Shown here: piece after piece, positions 21,860-34,170 of the stretch | Layout: every line of letters begins with the position of its first letter | Numbering within the stretch: position 1 is the stretch's first letter | Source of the DNA: Erinaceus europaeus | Lineage: Eukaryota > Chordata > Mammalia > Eulipotyphla > Erinaceidae | Direction of reading: 5' to 3' | Length of the DNA stretch: 64,000 bases | Assembly: GCF_950295315.1 (NCBI RefSeq) | Contig: NC_080180.1 | Span: 67,718,022 to 67,782,021, forward strand | Program-made: the position numbers and the translations under genes | Notes under the pieces: generated by a model | What the model was told of the DNA's origin: nothing | The model's database searches: none | What the model saw: the letters and a program-made list of their open reading frames with translations, nothing else

Positions 21860-23000
21860 TTATAAGTGAGAGGAGGAGCATAACAGAGCTTCTTTCTGGA
21901 CTGTGTGATACTGGGGCTCAAACTCAGGGAGTCTTTGGCAGCAAGCCTCAGAGGTAACTTAATCCTGGTTGAAATATAAATAAGTAAACAAACAATAAAC
22001 AAATATATAATAATGCCAGGAAATGGTACATGGATAAGTTCACATGTCACAGTGCACAAGGACCCAGGTTCAAGCTTTGATCTAAACCTGATAGGGGAAA
22101 GATTTATAGAAACAGAAACTCATGCCATGCTTCTTCTGAGAGCTGTGAGGTGCCTCCTGAGGGCTGGAGGGTGAGTTTATACCTGCTCAGGGATTAGGGA
22201 GATTTCCTGTGCCCTTGCCCTCTCCCCCTAGCTGCTCCAGCATCCACTGAATTTGCTGCTAGGGGGACTCAGTGATAGACAGGAATCCTCTATCTGCTCC
22301 TGGTCCTGAATGGGTTCCCAGTAGCCTCTTCCCAGTGAGTATGGCAGCAGAGGGACTGACTCAGAGATGGGACAAACCTGGATCATCATTCATGGCTGGA
22401 GCCCAAGTCCCCTACCCACAGCCTGGCCTGGTGGGTTCTACCTTGGTCCTGCCTATGGGGGACCAGCATGGCTGTTGTCTGAAGGGATGTGAGCTGTGGC
22501 TGGCTGCCATGAACTAGATTCCAGCCTCAGAGGCCAGCAGCAGCCAGGAGTGGCTTGGGGCAGTGACAAACTTCCTGGTGCAGGCAGGGCCCTTACCTGG
22601 CTAATCTCCCTGGGCCACGTGGCACAAGCCAGTGGGTTATGTTGTGCAACCCCTCCTGCTAGGTCCCCACATGAGTGAGGCCCAGTTTGTGGGCAGCTAG
22701 GAGAGCTGGCATGGCCTGTCCTTGAGCCTGGATCATCAGCCTCACCTGCATCACCATCACCTGACATATGCCATGCCAGGAATCAGGCTTCGGATCTCAT
22801 GCTCAAATTTCCAATACAGTGATCCCTTTTGTACAGCTATAGCAATAGATTGTCAGCCTCCCCCCAATTTTCTGAGGACCTCTAGGTGCAAAACTAAACA
22901 TCAGTTGGTGAACAAAGGTCAATCTTATCAGTTTCATATGTATTTTTCTTTTTTTCCTGTTTAGTACTCAAATATAGTGGAGATGATCTTTTTCTTTCAT
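21860..23000. other. Repeat-derived and unassigned DNA, no gene
   Basis: 21870-22110 resembles 36060-36570 and provides the empty site for the LTR at 36170. 22110-22270 resembles 24600-24730 and 52850-52990. 22270-22960 is moderately GC-rich with no recognised feature; its open frames lack support. Confidence 0.5.
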
Positions 23001-23229
23001 TTGTTCTTCAGAGACAAATTCTGAGGTAGAGAGGGAAAGATGATGGGGGAAGAGGCAGGGAGAGGTCCTGAGTATAGAACCTCAATCTGAGGCTGGTTCA
23101 TGTCATGCTGGTATTCAAACTCAACCTCATAATTGAGAGTTCAGTTCTCTGTCCACTTAGCTTTCTTTCTCTCTCTCACTCGCTCACTCAATTTTCTTCA
23201 GTGGCATGTGTGTGTCTACGGGTGTAATA

Positions 23230-23410
23230 TAATGTTTTTATTTATATATAATTTAAAAGAAACAGAGCAGAATGGGAGAAGATGGGAAGACAGAGACACC
23301 TGCAGCCCTACTCCAAGACGTGAAGCTTTTCCCCTGTAGATGTTGAGCCTGACACCTTGTGCACTTCAGTGTGTATACTTAAGCAGATGTGCCACCACCT
23401 GGTCTCTCAT
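23230..23410 (-). mobile_element. Diverged SINE
   Basis: Contains 'acacctgcagccctac' and ends 'gtgccaccacctggtc', a head shared with copies near 43700-43945 and 57500-57690. Confidence 0.6.
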
Positions 23411-23619
23411 TGGTATAATATACTGGAAAAATTCAGCCTAAAATAATGAAACCCAAGTGATGATGAATACACACACACACTACAGAAAGGAAAACACAAA
23501 GCAGAATTTGCTTTTCCTGCTCCTCCCCTGGCAGCCTCCACTGCAATGGAGGGAAGGAATGAGGGTGAGAATGGGACTGGGGTCTGATCACCTTCCCACC
23601 CCACGCATCTCCTTTCTCT

Positions 23620-24750
23620 AGCTCCAGTTTCGGAGGGTGCCATGCTGCATGCACCTCAGCTAGCTGGGGGATGGGGGGCATCTGGGCCTGTCTCAGCCTG
23701 GGACTAGAGACAAGGCTTGCAGACAGGTGGCTGGACCCCTATGGGCCAGCTGCGGGCTGTAGGCGGGGCTGGGAGCAGCTCAGCGGCCTTATTCAAGGTG
23801 AATCATCAAGGCCAGGCCCTGGCCCCTCCCATGCAGCCTGCACCTGGGCCAATGGCGCGGCATGGGGCCGGGCGGGGCTCAGCGGGGGCCCACTTTCTCC
23901 ATGCCCTGGGCAATTATTCACCCGCCTGGTCCATTGCTTGCACCAGATGTTGCTGCTTGACCACCTTCCTTGGTCGCTCCATCCAGGCCTCAGCACAGCC
24001 TCTCCCTGGGTTCCCGCACCCTCTCCTGCGCCGCCCCGAGCTGGAAGGCAGCGCAGAGCCCAGACTGGAGTTGGAGGTGAGTGTCCATGGCGGGGCAGAG
24101 CTGGGGTGGGAGGGAAGGTGGCGCCAGACAGGCGGTCAGTCCTCTGAGCAGCCAGGCTTCGGGGTGACTCGGCGGCGTGGTGGCCCGAACTTGGGGCCCC
24201 ATGAAGCCTGCGCCGGGCCCTGGTCGCCCACGCGGGGTGAGTCGGGGCTGTGCTTTGCGGGGACAGAGAGGTCGGGGGCTTCCAACACCTCCAGGAGGTA
24301 TGGAGCCCGGTCCCGGCACCTCAAGGGCCTGGCGGGTCAGGACCAGGTCTACTGCTCCCGGGAGTTGCTCTCCGGCCACGCCAAGCCCGGTCCCAGGAGG
24401 AGAGAGGGGCCTCCAGCGCACCACCCCTATTGGAGGAGCAGGTGACTGGGATCCCGCACATCACCCCAGGAGCTTGGGGGGCCCTGAGCTCAGCTCTTCG
24501 TGGGGGGCGACTGGAAGGGGCGCACCCCGCGGGCACACGCCGCCCTGCCCGAGGCTGGTTTGGGAGGCTGTCCCCAGGGCATGGGCGCTCAGGTCCCCCA
24601 TCTCCAATGCCCCACCCGCAGCCCCACCATGCTTCTGCTGAGGGCTGTGAGGTGCCTCCGGAAGGCGAGGGGGGATTAGGGAGATTCATGTGACCTCACC
24701 TCCTCCCCCTAGCCACCCCGTTGGCTAGGTGAAGCCCCAGGTGCCTGGCT
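23620..24750 (+). repeat. CpG-rich duplicon P1 (ancestral-like arrangement)
   Basis: Related to P2-P4 at 37.8-42.4 kb but more diverged. Here the promoter-like part runs directly into the 'gagctggaaggcag' segment, whereas P3 and P4 have about 430 bp containing a SINE between the two. High CpG content through about 24650 suggests a CpG island. A long open frame (243 codons, 23717-24445) is best explained by GC-rich composition, because it does not persist in P3 or P4. Confidence 0.7.
23760..24076 (+). promoter_or_regulatory. Candidate CpG-island promoter and first exon (P1)
   Basis: CCAAT at 23849-23853 is followed within 25 bp by GGGCGGGGC (about 23870). A consensus donor GAG|GTGAGT lies at the 24076/24077 boundary, a plausible first-exon end. 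CCAAT, GC box and donor are all retained in P3 and P4. No TATA box. The transcript is hypothetical and could be non-coding. Confidence 0.4.
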
Positions 24751-25640
24751 GCTTGAAGCTGGCGATTAAATGCTGCAATTCATCCTGGTGCTGGGTGGTG
24801 GCTGTGTATTGTGCTCCCCCCGCCCCACCCCTCGGCGGGGTCACAGCCTCCAACTGGTGCGCCCTGTGATCAGGACAGTGTATGGTTTCTCAGTCCAGGC
24901 GGCACTGCTGACTGTGGACTAGAAGCCTCAAGCAGGAACCTCTGGCTTGCTTTTACCATTAGGCCCCCTTCCAGTCTCCTGTCCTGTGGTTGTGAGAGAG
25001 CAGGGAGGGACAGGCCAAAGAGCTGTGTCCTCAGTTTTGTGAGATTTCAGTATGTAATCTAGAGCCTCCCACATGCAAGGTCTGCACTCTGCCTGCAACA
25101 CTACAGGGATTCAGGCCTGGTCATCTCAGCCCAGCTTTAATGCTGTCTCCCACCCCACATTCAATGTTCCTAAGAGTGTTAGTATAGTACAAGGGATAAG
25201 AAAGGGGGAGAGAGGGAGGGACACCACAGCACTGCCTCGTTTGAGTTTTAAGTTGCAGGTTTCACTGGCTTTACCACCTTTGCTCATTAAATTCTGTTTA
25301 TTGTTTAGTCTACATTTTGCATTATTCTTTTAAAACTATGTTATTTATTTGGAAGACACAGATCAGTTGTGGTGATAGAGACCTGTAGCACTGTTTCACT
25401 TTTTGTGAAGTTTCCCCCCTGCTTGGTAGTACTGAGGCTTTAACCCAGTGCATTATAACATGTGTGCAGCACTCTCCTTCCCCTACTGTATTTATTTTTC
25501 TACTAGAACACTGGTACACTCCAGCTCATTGTGGCAAAGGGAATAGAGCCTGTGACTTTGAAACCTCAGACATGAGATTCTTATTGCATCAGCACTGTGC
25601 AGCCTCCCCCATCCTGATGAGTCTCAGCTGGCTGTGCTTA
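24600..25640 (+). repeat. Segmental duplicate of 52840-54240
   Basis: Shared blocks include 'ctggtgctgggtggtggct', 'caggcctggtcatctcag' and 'gggttttaagttgcagg'-type sequence. The copy at 53 kb carries extra SINEs. No gene recognised. Confidence 0.75.
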
Positions 25641-25787
25641 CGGCTAAATTTGCCACAAGTAACCTCGTGCCCCACCTGCAGTGAGTCAAATTCAAGAGTG
25701 AAGCTTGTTCACAGGTGTATATCTTTTTGTCCTCTCTCCCTAACCCTTCTATTTTTTATAGTCTATCTAATTAAAATGAGAAATAAT

Positions 25788-26063
25788 GGGAGTTGGCAGT
25801 AGCGCAGCGGGTAAAGCCACGTGGCGCAAAGCACAAGGACTGGGGTAAGGATCCGGGTTCGAGCCCCCGGCTTCCCACCTGCAGGGGAGTCCCTTCACAG
25901 GCGGTAAAGCAAGTCTGCAGGGGTTGAATATCTTTCTCTCCCCCGCTGTCTTCCCCTCCTCTCTCCATATCTCTCTGTCCTATCCAACAACAACATCATC
26001 AATAAGACACAATGATGATAAAACAAGGGGGGGAATTTAAAAAAAGAAATAATAAATAAAATG
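25788..26063 (+). mobile_element. tRNA-derived SINE
   Basis: Head 'gggagttggcagtagcgcag', B-box-like 'gggttcgagccc' near 25856, body 'cctgcaggggagtccc', A-rich tail ending near 26063. Confidence 0.9.
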
Positions 26064-26219
26064 AAAATATGGCCACCAGGACTAGTTCATCCGTACTTGC
26101 TGTGCCCCAGTAATAACTTTGTTGGCCATATAAAAGAGAAATTTCTCTTTGTTCATAATTTCCACATCCAATGTAAACCTGTTTTAAAGCTCAAAGTCTT
26201 AAATGGTTATAATGCTGAC

Positions 26220-26345
26220 TTTTTTTTCAGAGAGAGACACAGTATAACACTGTATCTTCCCTCGGGATGATGGGGACTGGGATTGAATTTGGGTTGTGCC
26301 CATGATAAAGGAAGTTCACTGTCCCAAGAAACTCTCCAGTCAGCC
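26220..26345 (-). mobile_element. SINE-like fragment
   Basis: 'cagagagagacacag' then a decayed tRNA-like head 'gggattgaatttgggttg'. Distant from the main family. Confidence 0.4.
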
Positions 26346-28095
26346 CACATTTAACCCATTTTGAGTTAATCATCTGCCATTTTTTGTCTCAGATTTTACT
26401 TCTCTGCACTTTCTCAGTTGTCTGTTGTTGCAATTTCATGAAAACACTGTCGGGGTGTTGTTTTCCTTATCCAAACCATTGACTATGGGTGGATCCTGCC
26501 TATTTTTATAATTAATTTCTGTTGATATCTATATCTCCTGGGATTACACCATCTCACTAGCTAATATTGTATTTTTGTCAGTAGGAATCTCTTGGTTTGA
26601 TTTTGGTTTTCAAGATAGACTTATTCTTAATTAGACTCTTAATATTCTGTCTGAATGTTTACATCTCCTTTAACTTTTTTAACCAGGGAACTGGAAATTT
26701 TAATCGGGATTATCTTAAATCAGCAGATGGTAATAATGTACTGTGGCCATTTTTTTTCCATTGTATGAGCATGATTGCCTTCACATTTATTTAGGGATCA
26801 TGTGGTTCCTTTGGGTATTATTTTATAATTGTTAGGATGTGAGTCGTATGTATATTCCAGGAAAGTGCTTTAGTTGTGCAGCCTTATTTTGCACTTCTGA
26901 AATACAAATTTTGATTCTTGACAATACATACATGTTTTAAAATCAGTGTTGTCTTTATTTTAAATGTTTACACAAATTCTCTAGTCTACTCCAGATCACT
27001 TTGAATTTTTAGCAGGATATGTAAATGGCGTGACATGGTCTGTGAATAGGTACTGCTATATTTTCTCTCTCTATCTCTCAGTGTGTGTGTTATATTTCCT
27101 CACTTCTCTGGATCAGGTTTTAGGAAAGTATGAAGTGATAGCAGGTGTCATGCTCTATGAAGAGAGTTCTGTTTAGATCTCATAGTATATATGCTAATAA
27201 AACTCTCAATATGTGAAGTAAATATTAATGAAGATAATATGCTATTTGAGTTTAACTTATAATATCAGTGATTAATATGTGTTTGTGGTATTTGCAATAA
27301 ATATCCACTGTGCCTACTCCCAGACCACTATGTTGATATTTTATAAAGTTTAAAATATTTGTTACTTTTTAAATATTTTATTTATTTATTTTAATTTTCA
27401 AATATTTATTTACTTTACTATTAAATATTTTATTTATTCATGCATTTCAATATTTTATTTATTTATTTTAAATTATATTATTTTACAAATTTTATTTGTA
27501 AAATTTAAAATATTTAATTTATTTAATTAATTTATTTTATTTAGCAATAAATACAGAAGAAGCAACAGATGAGGCCAGCAGTGCTCATTTCTAGTTGTTG
27601 TTGGTGCTGTGAATTGAACCTTCAGACATAGAAGTCTTTTTGCATAGCTATTTTGCTATAACAGAGCTCTAAAATTATTCATTAAGATAGAGATGAGCAG
27701 AGGCCCAGACCGACACCCTGAATCTTATGATGCTGGACCTTGTGTTTTAGATTTCAAAGTGTTGTACACTGTTTAATCAACCCAACCACTTCATTCTGAA
27801 ACAATAATGACTATAAAGAGCATTGAACTTCTTAAACCAGAGTTAAACCATGCTCTGGTGTTTCTGTTTATTTATCTCTATCTCTCTCATTAAAAGTAAT
27901 AAAACATTTAAAAAAGAGTATTTCATCTTATGTTTTCTGTACTCTAATATTCTTTGTGGTATTAATGAATTCTACTTGGCTTTCATGTTACTGGCTAAGT
28001 GTTAAATTATTAATTAGGGATTAAGAGATGTTACAGTTTCTCAGGCTAAGGATTGTGCATTAAAGCCTAGCATAAATTTGTATTATTTATCCTTT
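26346..28095. other. AT-rich DNA without recognised gene
   Basis: Strongly AT-rich, with TTTATTT-rich tracts at 27365-27545. 27540-28095 is homologous to 37080-37660, showing local duplication. Open frames are short and biased by composition. Confidence 0.5.
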
Positions 28096-28097
28096 CT

Positions 28098-28412
28098 TTT
28101 TGGCTCCAGGGTTATTGCTGGGGCTTGGTACCTGCACTGCTCCTGGAGGCTATTTTTCTCCTTTTACTACCCTAGTTGTTTATCATTGTTGTTATCATTT
28201 GCTATCATTGGTAGATAGGCTAGAGAGAAATTGAGAGAGAGAGGAAGGGAAGACGGGGAGAAAAAGATAAGACACCTGCAAACCTGCTTCCTGGCTTGTG
28301 AAAGGACCCTTCTGCAGGTGGGGAGAAGGGGCCTCAAACTAGAATCCTTACACTAGTCCTTATGCTTTGCACCATGTGCACTTAACTCACTGTGCTACTG
28401 CCCAGCCCCCAA
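28098..28412 (-). mobile_element. SINE, long variant
   Basis: Long form with a 3' extension ('ccagggttattgctgggg') preceding the T-rich and GA-rich body and a right-end head 'ctactgcccagcccc'. The extension recurs at 37675 and, partly, 54250. Confidence 0.8.
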
Positions 28413-28974
28413 ATGTGAGTCATTTATCTATTATAATTGTAGTGAATATCCTATACTAGGATTATTAGCAGAATGTTATTCCTAATATGTAAAGGTCATA
28501 AGTCAAAGAGATACATTTCACATTTAACAGGACATTGTTCTGTCACAGGAATGGATCTAAAGTGATTTAAAAATTAATTTGCTGAGGTATTTTTTTGTTC
28601 TTTAAATCTTTATTTTTTTGATGTTCCATATACAACCACATGCAAGTTTGTTTGATAACTTTCAAAACCAATGTAAAATACAGAGCTTTAAATTTTGTGC
28701 TTCTAAGAATATTTTTCTGAGTCTTTCTTTAACTTTATATATATTTTCTATTAGGAGGCTAGTGGCTTATGATTCAGTTGTTAGCACATGGGCCAAATTA
28801 TTCAGCTTTCCATGATACGTGTCTGTAAATCACGTCACAGACCAGCCCAGGTGTTAATCTGTTCTAATATGGCTCATGTGTGATTGCAGGTGGCCGCATT
28901 AATAATCCTACAAGATGCATTTGTGACCACAGACTTTGCAGTCTGGGTTACACATAGCCGCAGTTAAATTTCTT

Positions 28975-29220
28975 TTTAATTTTTTATTGGGGGATTAATA
29001 GTTTACATTTGATAGCAAAACACACTAGTTTGTACATGCATAACATTTCCCACTTTTCCACATAACAGTTCAACCCCTACTAGGTTCTCCTCTGCCATCA
29101 TGTTCTTGTCAAAAATGTAATCAAGTACTGGTGAACACACAATCCAGGTAGATTCTAGGGATGTTGTCATGGTACTCTGGAATGTCCTTTTATGCACAAT
29201 TAACTTTAACTCGGCCATCT
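28975..29220 (-). mobile_element. Possible old retroelement 3' end
   Basis: 'tattgggggattaatag', 'catgcataacatttccc' and 'caacccctactaggttc' resemble a dispersed repeat I associate with hedgehog genomes. The family is not certain. Short related pieces lie at 3290 and 11760. Confidence 0.35.
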
Positions 29221-29499
29221 TTTCTAAGGACAGGCTCTTTTCTCCAGGTTGAGAAATTTTTTTCTCCTTGGGTGAGGTCTATTCTTCAGTGCGTGTGGGA
29301 AGTCTTTGGAAAGTCTATATAGAACAACACATCTTTTTTAGCATTTGTTGAATATATGTATATTTTTAACCCCTTTGTGTGTGTGTCCAATGATAGAATG
29401 AGTGATGGTTTAAATCAGTGTTAGCAGACAAGCTCTGCTCAATGATGGTTGTCTGTCTGAATCACAGGATGTTATGAATATATCTATTTGCACTACTTT

Positions 29500-29725
29500 A
29501 AAATAAATATTTACTTATTTATGTGTTATATATTTTATTTGTTGGATAGAGACCGAGAGAAGCTGATTGGAAAGGGTCCATAAAAGCTGTTTCACTTGCA
29601 TCATTGATTTATGGTTCTGAAACTCACCCCTCACTCAGCACCACAGGTGGGCACCCGGGAGTTGAACCCAGGTACTTGCACATAGTAAGATCAGTCTTCA
29701 GCTAGATGCCAAACCTGGCCTCTTG
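29500..29725 (-). mobile_element. Diverged SINE
   Basis: T-rich left end, 'ggatagagaccgagag' body, and decayed head 'agttgaacccaggtac' near 29662. Confidence 0.5.
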
Positions 29726-30065
29726 TTTATTTTTTAACACCCTGTCTGACCTGCCTGCTTTGACCCACTCTGAGATTCTGTGCACCTGTTCTGACTTTCT
29801 TTGTGGGTGATCTGCTGGGCTCTGACCTGATTTGGTGGTTCCTGACCTGTGCACCTTCTCAGACTCTCTGTGCACCTGTGCTATGTGCTCTGACCTGTGT
29901 GATTTCTGCCTGCATACTCTTCTGATTCTTTCTGTGCAAGTACCACCCGTGTGATTTCCTGGGTCCTAGTTAAGGCTTCAGTTCTCTCATGAGTGGTTGG
30001 TGTTTCAGTTCTGCTTCAGCAGAGGAAACTTGCTCTGTGGAAGTTGGGCAGAATATGGAATTTCT

Positions 30066-30074
30066 GCCATCTTG
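30066..30074 (-). promoter_or_regulatory. YY1-like motif in minisatellite block
   Basis: Plus strand GCCATCTTG, minus strand CAAGATGGC, the core of known YY1 sites. Repeated at 30849-30857 and 33303-33311. Confidence 0.35.
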
Positions 30075-30848
30075 TCAAGTAGGATGGAGGCAGCTTCTGA
30101 GGAAACAGGTCTGCTTTGGGGGGACTCTCTGCTCTGGTTTCTGTCACAATGGCCTTCTATGCTCCTGCACTGTCTCCCTCTAATCTTCCTTTGCCTTCTC
30201 TGTGCCCCTCTGACCTTCCCAAAGTCTGCTCTTACCCCTTTTGACCTTTCTTTAACCTGTTCTGTACCAGTCCGACCTTCTTTGTGCATGCAATGTGCCA
30301 CTGTTACCTGAGCATCTGCACTGATCCCAATTCACCTCTGTGCACAGGCTGGCTCTACTTCTCTGACCAACACTGTACCTGCTCTGGCACCCTCTGACAT
30401 TTCTTGGGCTTGCTCTGATTCCATCTAATACTTTTCCAGGGCCTGCTTTGTAACCCTAAGACATTTGTGCAGCTACTTTGACTCCTTCTGGCATTCTGCA
30501 TGCCTGTTATATCACTGTCTGACCTTTGCTGTGCCTGCTTTGTTTCATCTGACATACTGAATGATGGCAGTGTCTCACTTTGACCTTCCACCTTCCTGCT
30601 TTGTCCCTCTCTGAACTTCTGTGTGCCAGATCTGACACCCTCTGACCTTTTGTACTCCTGCTGTGACACTCTCTGACCTTCTGTGATTTCTGTCTGTACA
30701 CTACTCTAATTCTCTCTGCTTAAGTCCCACCTATGTGCTTCCCTGCCTATGAGTTGAGACTTCAATCTGTTCAGAATTGGCTGGTGTCTCCTTTCTGCTG
30801 TGGCTTGAAGAAACTTGCTCTGTGGGTGTTGAGCAGAATGGAAGTCCT

Positions 30849-30874
30849 GCCATCTTGTCAAGTGAGATGGCGGC
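30849..30874. promoter_or_regulatory. Inverted pair of YY1-like motifs
   Basis: GCCATCTTG (30849-30857) is followed 8 bp later by GATGGCGGC (30866-30874) on the opposite orientation. The other blocks keep the first half but have GATGGAGGC or GATGGAGAC for the second. Confidence 0.35.
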
Positions 30875-33084
30875 ATCCTCTGAGGAAACAGGGCTTATCT
30901 AGTGGCCTGTCTACTCTTGTTTCTGTTACAGTGATCTTCAGTGCTTCTGCTCTCTCCACCTCTAACCTTCCTTGAGCCTGATCTGTTCCCCTCTGACGTA
31001 CGCACCTGCTGTGATATCCTCTGACCATCTATGTGCATGCTCTAAGCATCTTTGACATTCTGTGCACCTGCTCTGTCTCTGACATTCTGTGTACCAGCTC
31101 TGATCATCTTTGACCTCTGCACATGTTCTGACCTTTTGTGCACCTGCTACAACCTTCTGTACACCTGCTCTATCCTCTCTGACAAACTTTTCACCTGTTC
31201 TGACTCACTCTGTCCTTCTCTGTGCTTGCTCTGATGCACTTGATCTGTGTACGTGTTCTGACCCTCTCTGGCCTCTTTGATTTCTGCCTTCTCACTCCTC
31301 TGATTATCCCTGTGCAAGTCCCAAACATGGGGTTTCAGTTCTCTCAGAAGTGGTTATTGTGATAGTTCTGCTATGACTTCAGGAAACTAGCACTATGCAT
31401 AGTCAGTAGGGCTGCTCTGGTGGTCTCTCTGCTCTTCCTTCTGTAACTTTCTTCCTTTTGTGCTTCTGCTCTCTATCCCTCTGAACTTCCTTGCACCTGT
31501 TCAGTCCCCTCTGATCTTTCCTCAGTTTGACTTGACCATTTTGCTCTTGCTTCCCCCTCTGACATTTTTGTCTGCTCTGTCCACTCTGAACTGTGCTCCT
31601 TCACTGATCTCCATTCACCTTCCATGCACTGACTGCCTCTAAACCCCCTCCTACATAGTGCCTATTCTCATACCTGCTGACCTTTCCAGGGCATTCTCAG
31701 ATTTCCTCTAACATTTCCTGGGACTGCTATGTGCCCCTAATACATTTTGGCACCTACTTTGACTCCCTCCGTCTGACATTATGTGCACCTGTCATGTCTC
31801 CCTTTGACCTTTCCTGTGCCTGCTCTGACCTACTGTGTGCCTGCTTTCACCCTCTGTGACCTACTGTTGGCCTGTTAGGAGTCACTCTGACATTCTCCAC
31901 ACCTGCTCTGACCCACTTTTATCTCCTGTGGCCCTGCTTTCTTTTCATCTAAACCTCCGTGCACTTGTTCTGTACTCCTGACCTTGTGTGTCCTTTCTGT
32001 GTCCTACACTGATCTGTGTCTCATCTATTGCCCTCTGAACATATATGCTCCTTCTCTGTCCCACTCCTATCTTCTTTTTTTCTGCTCTGTCCCTCCTGAT
32101 CTGAACCTCTCTGATTTTTCTATGCATCTTCTCTGACCTGTGTGCCTGCTCTGATCGTCTCTGTGTCTGCTCTTTCCCCCTCTGACTTATTGTGCCTCTT
32201 CTGTTGCCCTCTCACCTTCTTTCCACCTGCTCTGACCAGCTCTTTATGTGTGCCTGCTCTGTCCCCATCTCACCTTCTGGCTGCCAGCTCTTTCCTCCTC
32301 TGACCTATGTTTGCCTGCTGTGACACACTCTGAACTTCTATGTGCCTGCTCTGATCCTCTCTGTCTTTATGTACACCTCCTGACTCTCTCTGACCTTCTG
32401 TGTGCCTGCTTTGTTGCTCTCAGACTTTCTTTTTGCCTGATCCTCCCCCCGAAAGATCTTTTTGCCTATTTTTACTCACTCTGACCTTCTGAAAGCCTGC
32501 TCTGACCCTCTCTGACCTCTCTGACCACTGTGTACCTGCTGTCACCCTCTGTGTTGAGCATCTTTTGCGACCTTCTCTGAGTTTCTATGCACCTACTCTG
32601 ACTCTCTCTGACCTTCTGTGTGCCTTCTCTGACCCTCTCTTACATTCTGTGCTCCATCCTACTTTCTCTGAGCCTGCTCTGACCCTCTCTAACCTTATGT
32701 GCATCTTCTGATTTTCTTTACTCCGGCTCTGACCTCATGTGCACCTGTTAACCTTCTGTGCACCTGCTCTGAACATCTCTGGCCTTCTGTAACCTTCTGT
32801 ATGCCTTCTCTAATGCACTCTGACCTTTTGTGTACCGTGCACCTGGGCTGAGCTCTGACATCTGGGAGTTATCCCTGTGCTCTGCTCTGAATCTGTTTGC
32901 TAACTGGAAGGAGACCAAATTGTATATATTCTGCTCAAAACTAAAACACTAAGTTAGGATATTCATAAGACCTTCATTCTTGCATAAAAACAGTGGGTTT
33001 CAAAGTATATATGGTACATATGTCTTTGATTACAGTGATATTTAGTTGAGCAGTATAAATGTTCTCTGAAAGTATAGTCTATGT

Positions 33085-33240
33085 GGAGTCGGCGGTAGTG
33101 CAGTGGGTTACATGCACATGGTGCGAAGCTAGGACCAGCATAAGGATCCCAGTTCGAGTCCCCAGCTCCCCACCTGCAGGTGCATCCCTTCACAGGTAGT
33201 GAAGCAGTTCTGCAGGTGTCTTTCTCTACCCCTGTCTCTC
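33085..33240 (+). mobile_element. Truncated SINE inside minisatellite
   Basis: Head 'ggagtcggcggtagtgcag', B-box-like 'cagttcgagtcc' near 33150, cut off after 'ctacccctgtctct' with no A-rich tail; minisatellite sequence resumes directly. Confidence 0.85.
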
Positions 33241-34069
33241 TTATTTCTGCTGTGGCTTGAGGAAACTTGCTTTGTGGAAGGTGAGCAGAATGTGGAATTT
33301 CTGCCATCTTGTGAAGTGGGATGGAGACAGCCTCTGAGGAAACAGGACTGATCTAGTTGTCACTCTGCTCTTGATTTCTGTAAAAATGAACTTTGATGCT
33401 CCTGCTCTCTGTTCCTCTAGCCTTCCTTGAGCCTGATTTGTTCCCCTCTTAGGTGTGCACCTGCTCTGACATCGTCTGACCATCTATGCTCCTGCTCTGA
33501 CATGCTTTGACCTTCTGTGCACCTGCTACGATATTCTGCATGCTTACCCTGTCCCCCTCTGACCTCTTTGTTCTTAGTCTGTCACCTCTGACAAACTTTT
33601 TCCCTGGTCTCACTCATTCTGACATTCTTTTCACCAGATCTGACAGGTTCTGACCTCCCATGAACCTGCTCTGAAAAACTATCCTGTGTGCCTGCTCTGA
33701 CTCTCTCTGACCTCTTTGATTTCTGCCTGCTCACTCCTCTGATTCTCTCTGTGCAAGTCCCAAAAATGCAATTTCCTGCCTCCTAGCTGAGGCCTCAGTC
33801 CTCTCAGAAGTTGCTGACGTCTCAATTCTGCAAATGCTTCAAGAAACTTGCTTTGTGGAAAACAAGGAGGGCTGCTCTTTGGGGTTCTCTATGCTCTGTT
33901 TTTTGTAACTGTGACCTTCTATGCTTCTGCTCTCTTATCTCTCTGAACTTTCTCGCACCTGCTCTGTTGCACCCTCTGATCTTCCCTGAGTCTGCTTTGA
34001 CATTTTTGTACCTTCTCTGTCCCCCCCCCCCACCTTCTTTTTGTCTGCTCTGTCCACTCTGACCAGCTC

Positions 34070-34170
34070 AACCATGAGGTCCCAGTTAAATCCCCAGCAG
34101 GACATGTCCCAGAGTGATGTCTGGTTCGTTCTCTCTTCCTATTTTATTATGAATAAATAAATTCTTAAAA
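34070..34170 (+). mobile_element. Partial SINE of a second family
   Basis: 'catgaggtcccagttaaa' and 'agagtgatgtctggttc', ending 'gaataaataaattc'. Minus-strand relatives are at 36845-37000 and 54640-54775. Confidence 0.7.

Larger units (their letters stand above)
29740..34075 (+). repeat. CT-rich degenerate minisatellite with higher-order structure
   Basis: Composed of roughly 30-bp variants of CTCTGACC-TTCTGTGC-ACCTGCTCTG. Interrupted at about 32880-33240 by AT-rich sequence and a SINE. Higher-order blocks of 200-300 bp recur at 29895-30190, 30680-30985, 31275-31480, 33241-33430 and 33712-33945. Open frames on either strand reflect the lack of stops in the monomer and are not credible genes. 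I do not recognise the family. Confidence 0.85.

Noticed and set aside
22270..22760. Possible exons in the moderately GC-rich stretch
   Set aside because: No frame is supported by splice signals or a recognised protein, and neighbouring sequence is duplicated repeat material.
23717..24445. 243-codon open frame on the plus strand in P1
   Set aside because: GC-rich CpG-island sequence lacks stop codons by composition, the frame is not maintained in P3 or P4, and it crosses the strong donor-like GTGAGT at 24077.
27360..27545. AT-rich palindromic-looking tract as an origin or matrix attachment region
   Set aside because: It is a low-complexity TTTATTT/AAATATT tract; nothing beyond base composition supports such a role.
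30005..30701. Charged, repetitive open frames in the CT-rich minisatellite
   Set aside because: The minisatellite monomer has no stop in some frames; amino-acid repeats simply mirror the 30-bp DNA unit.
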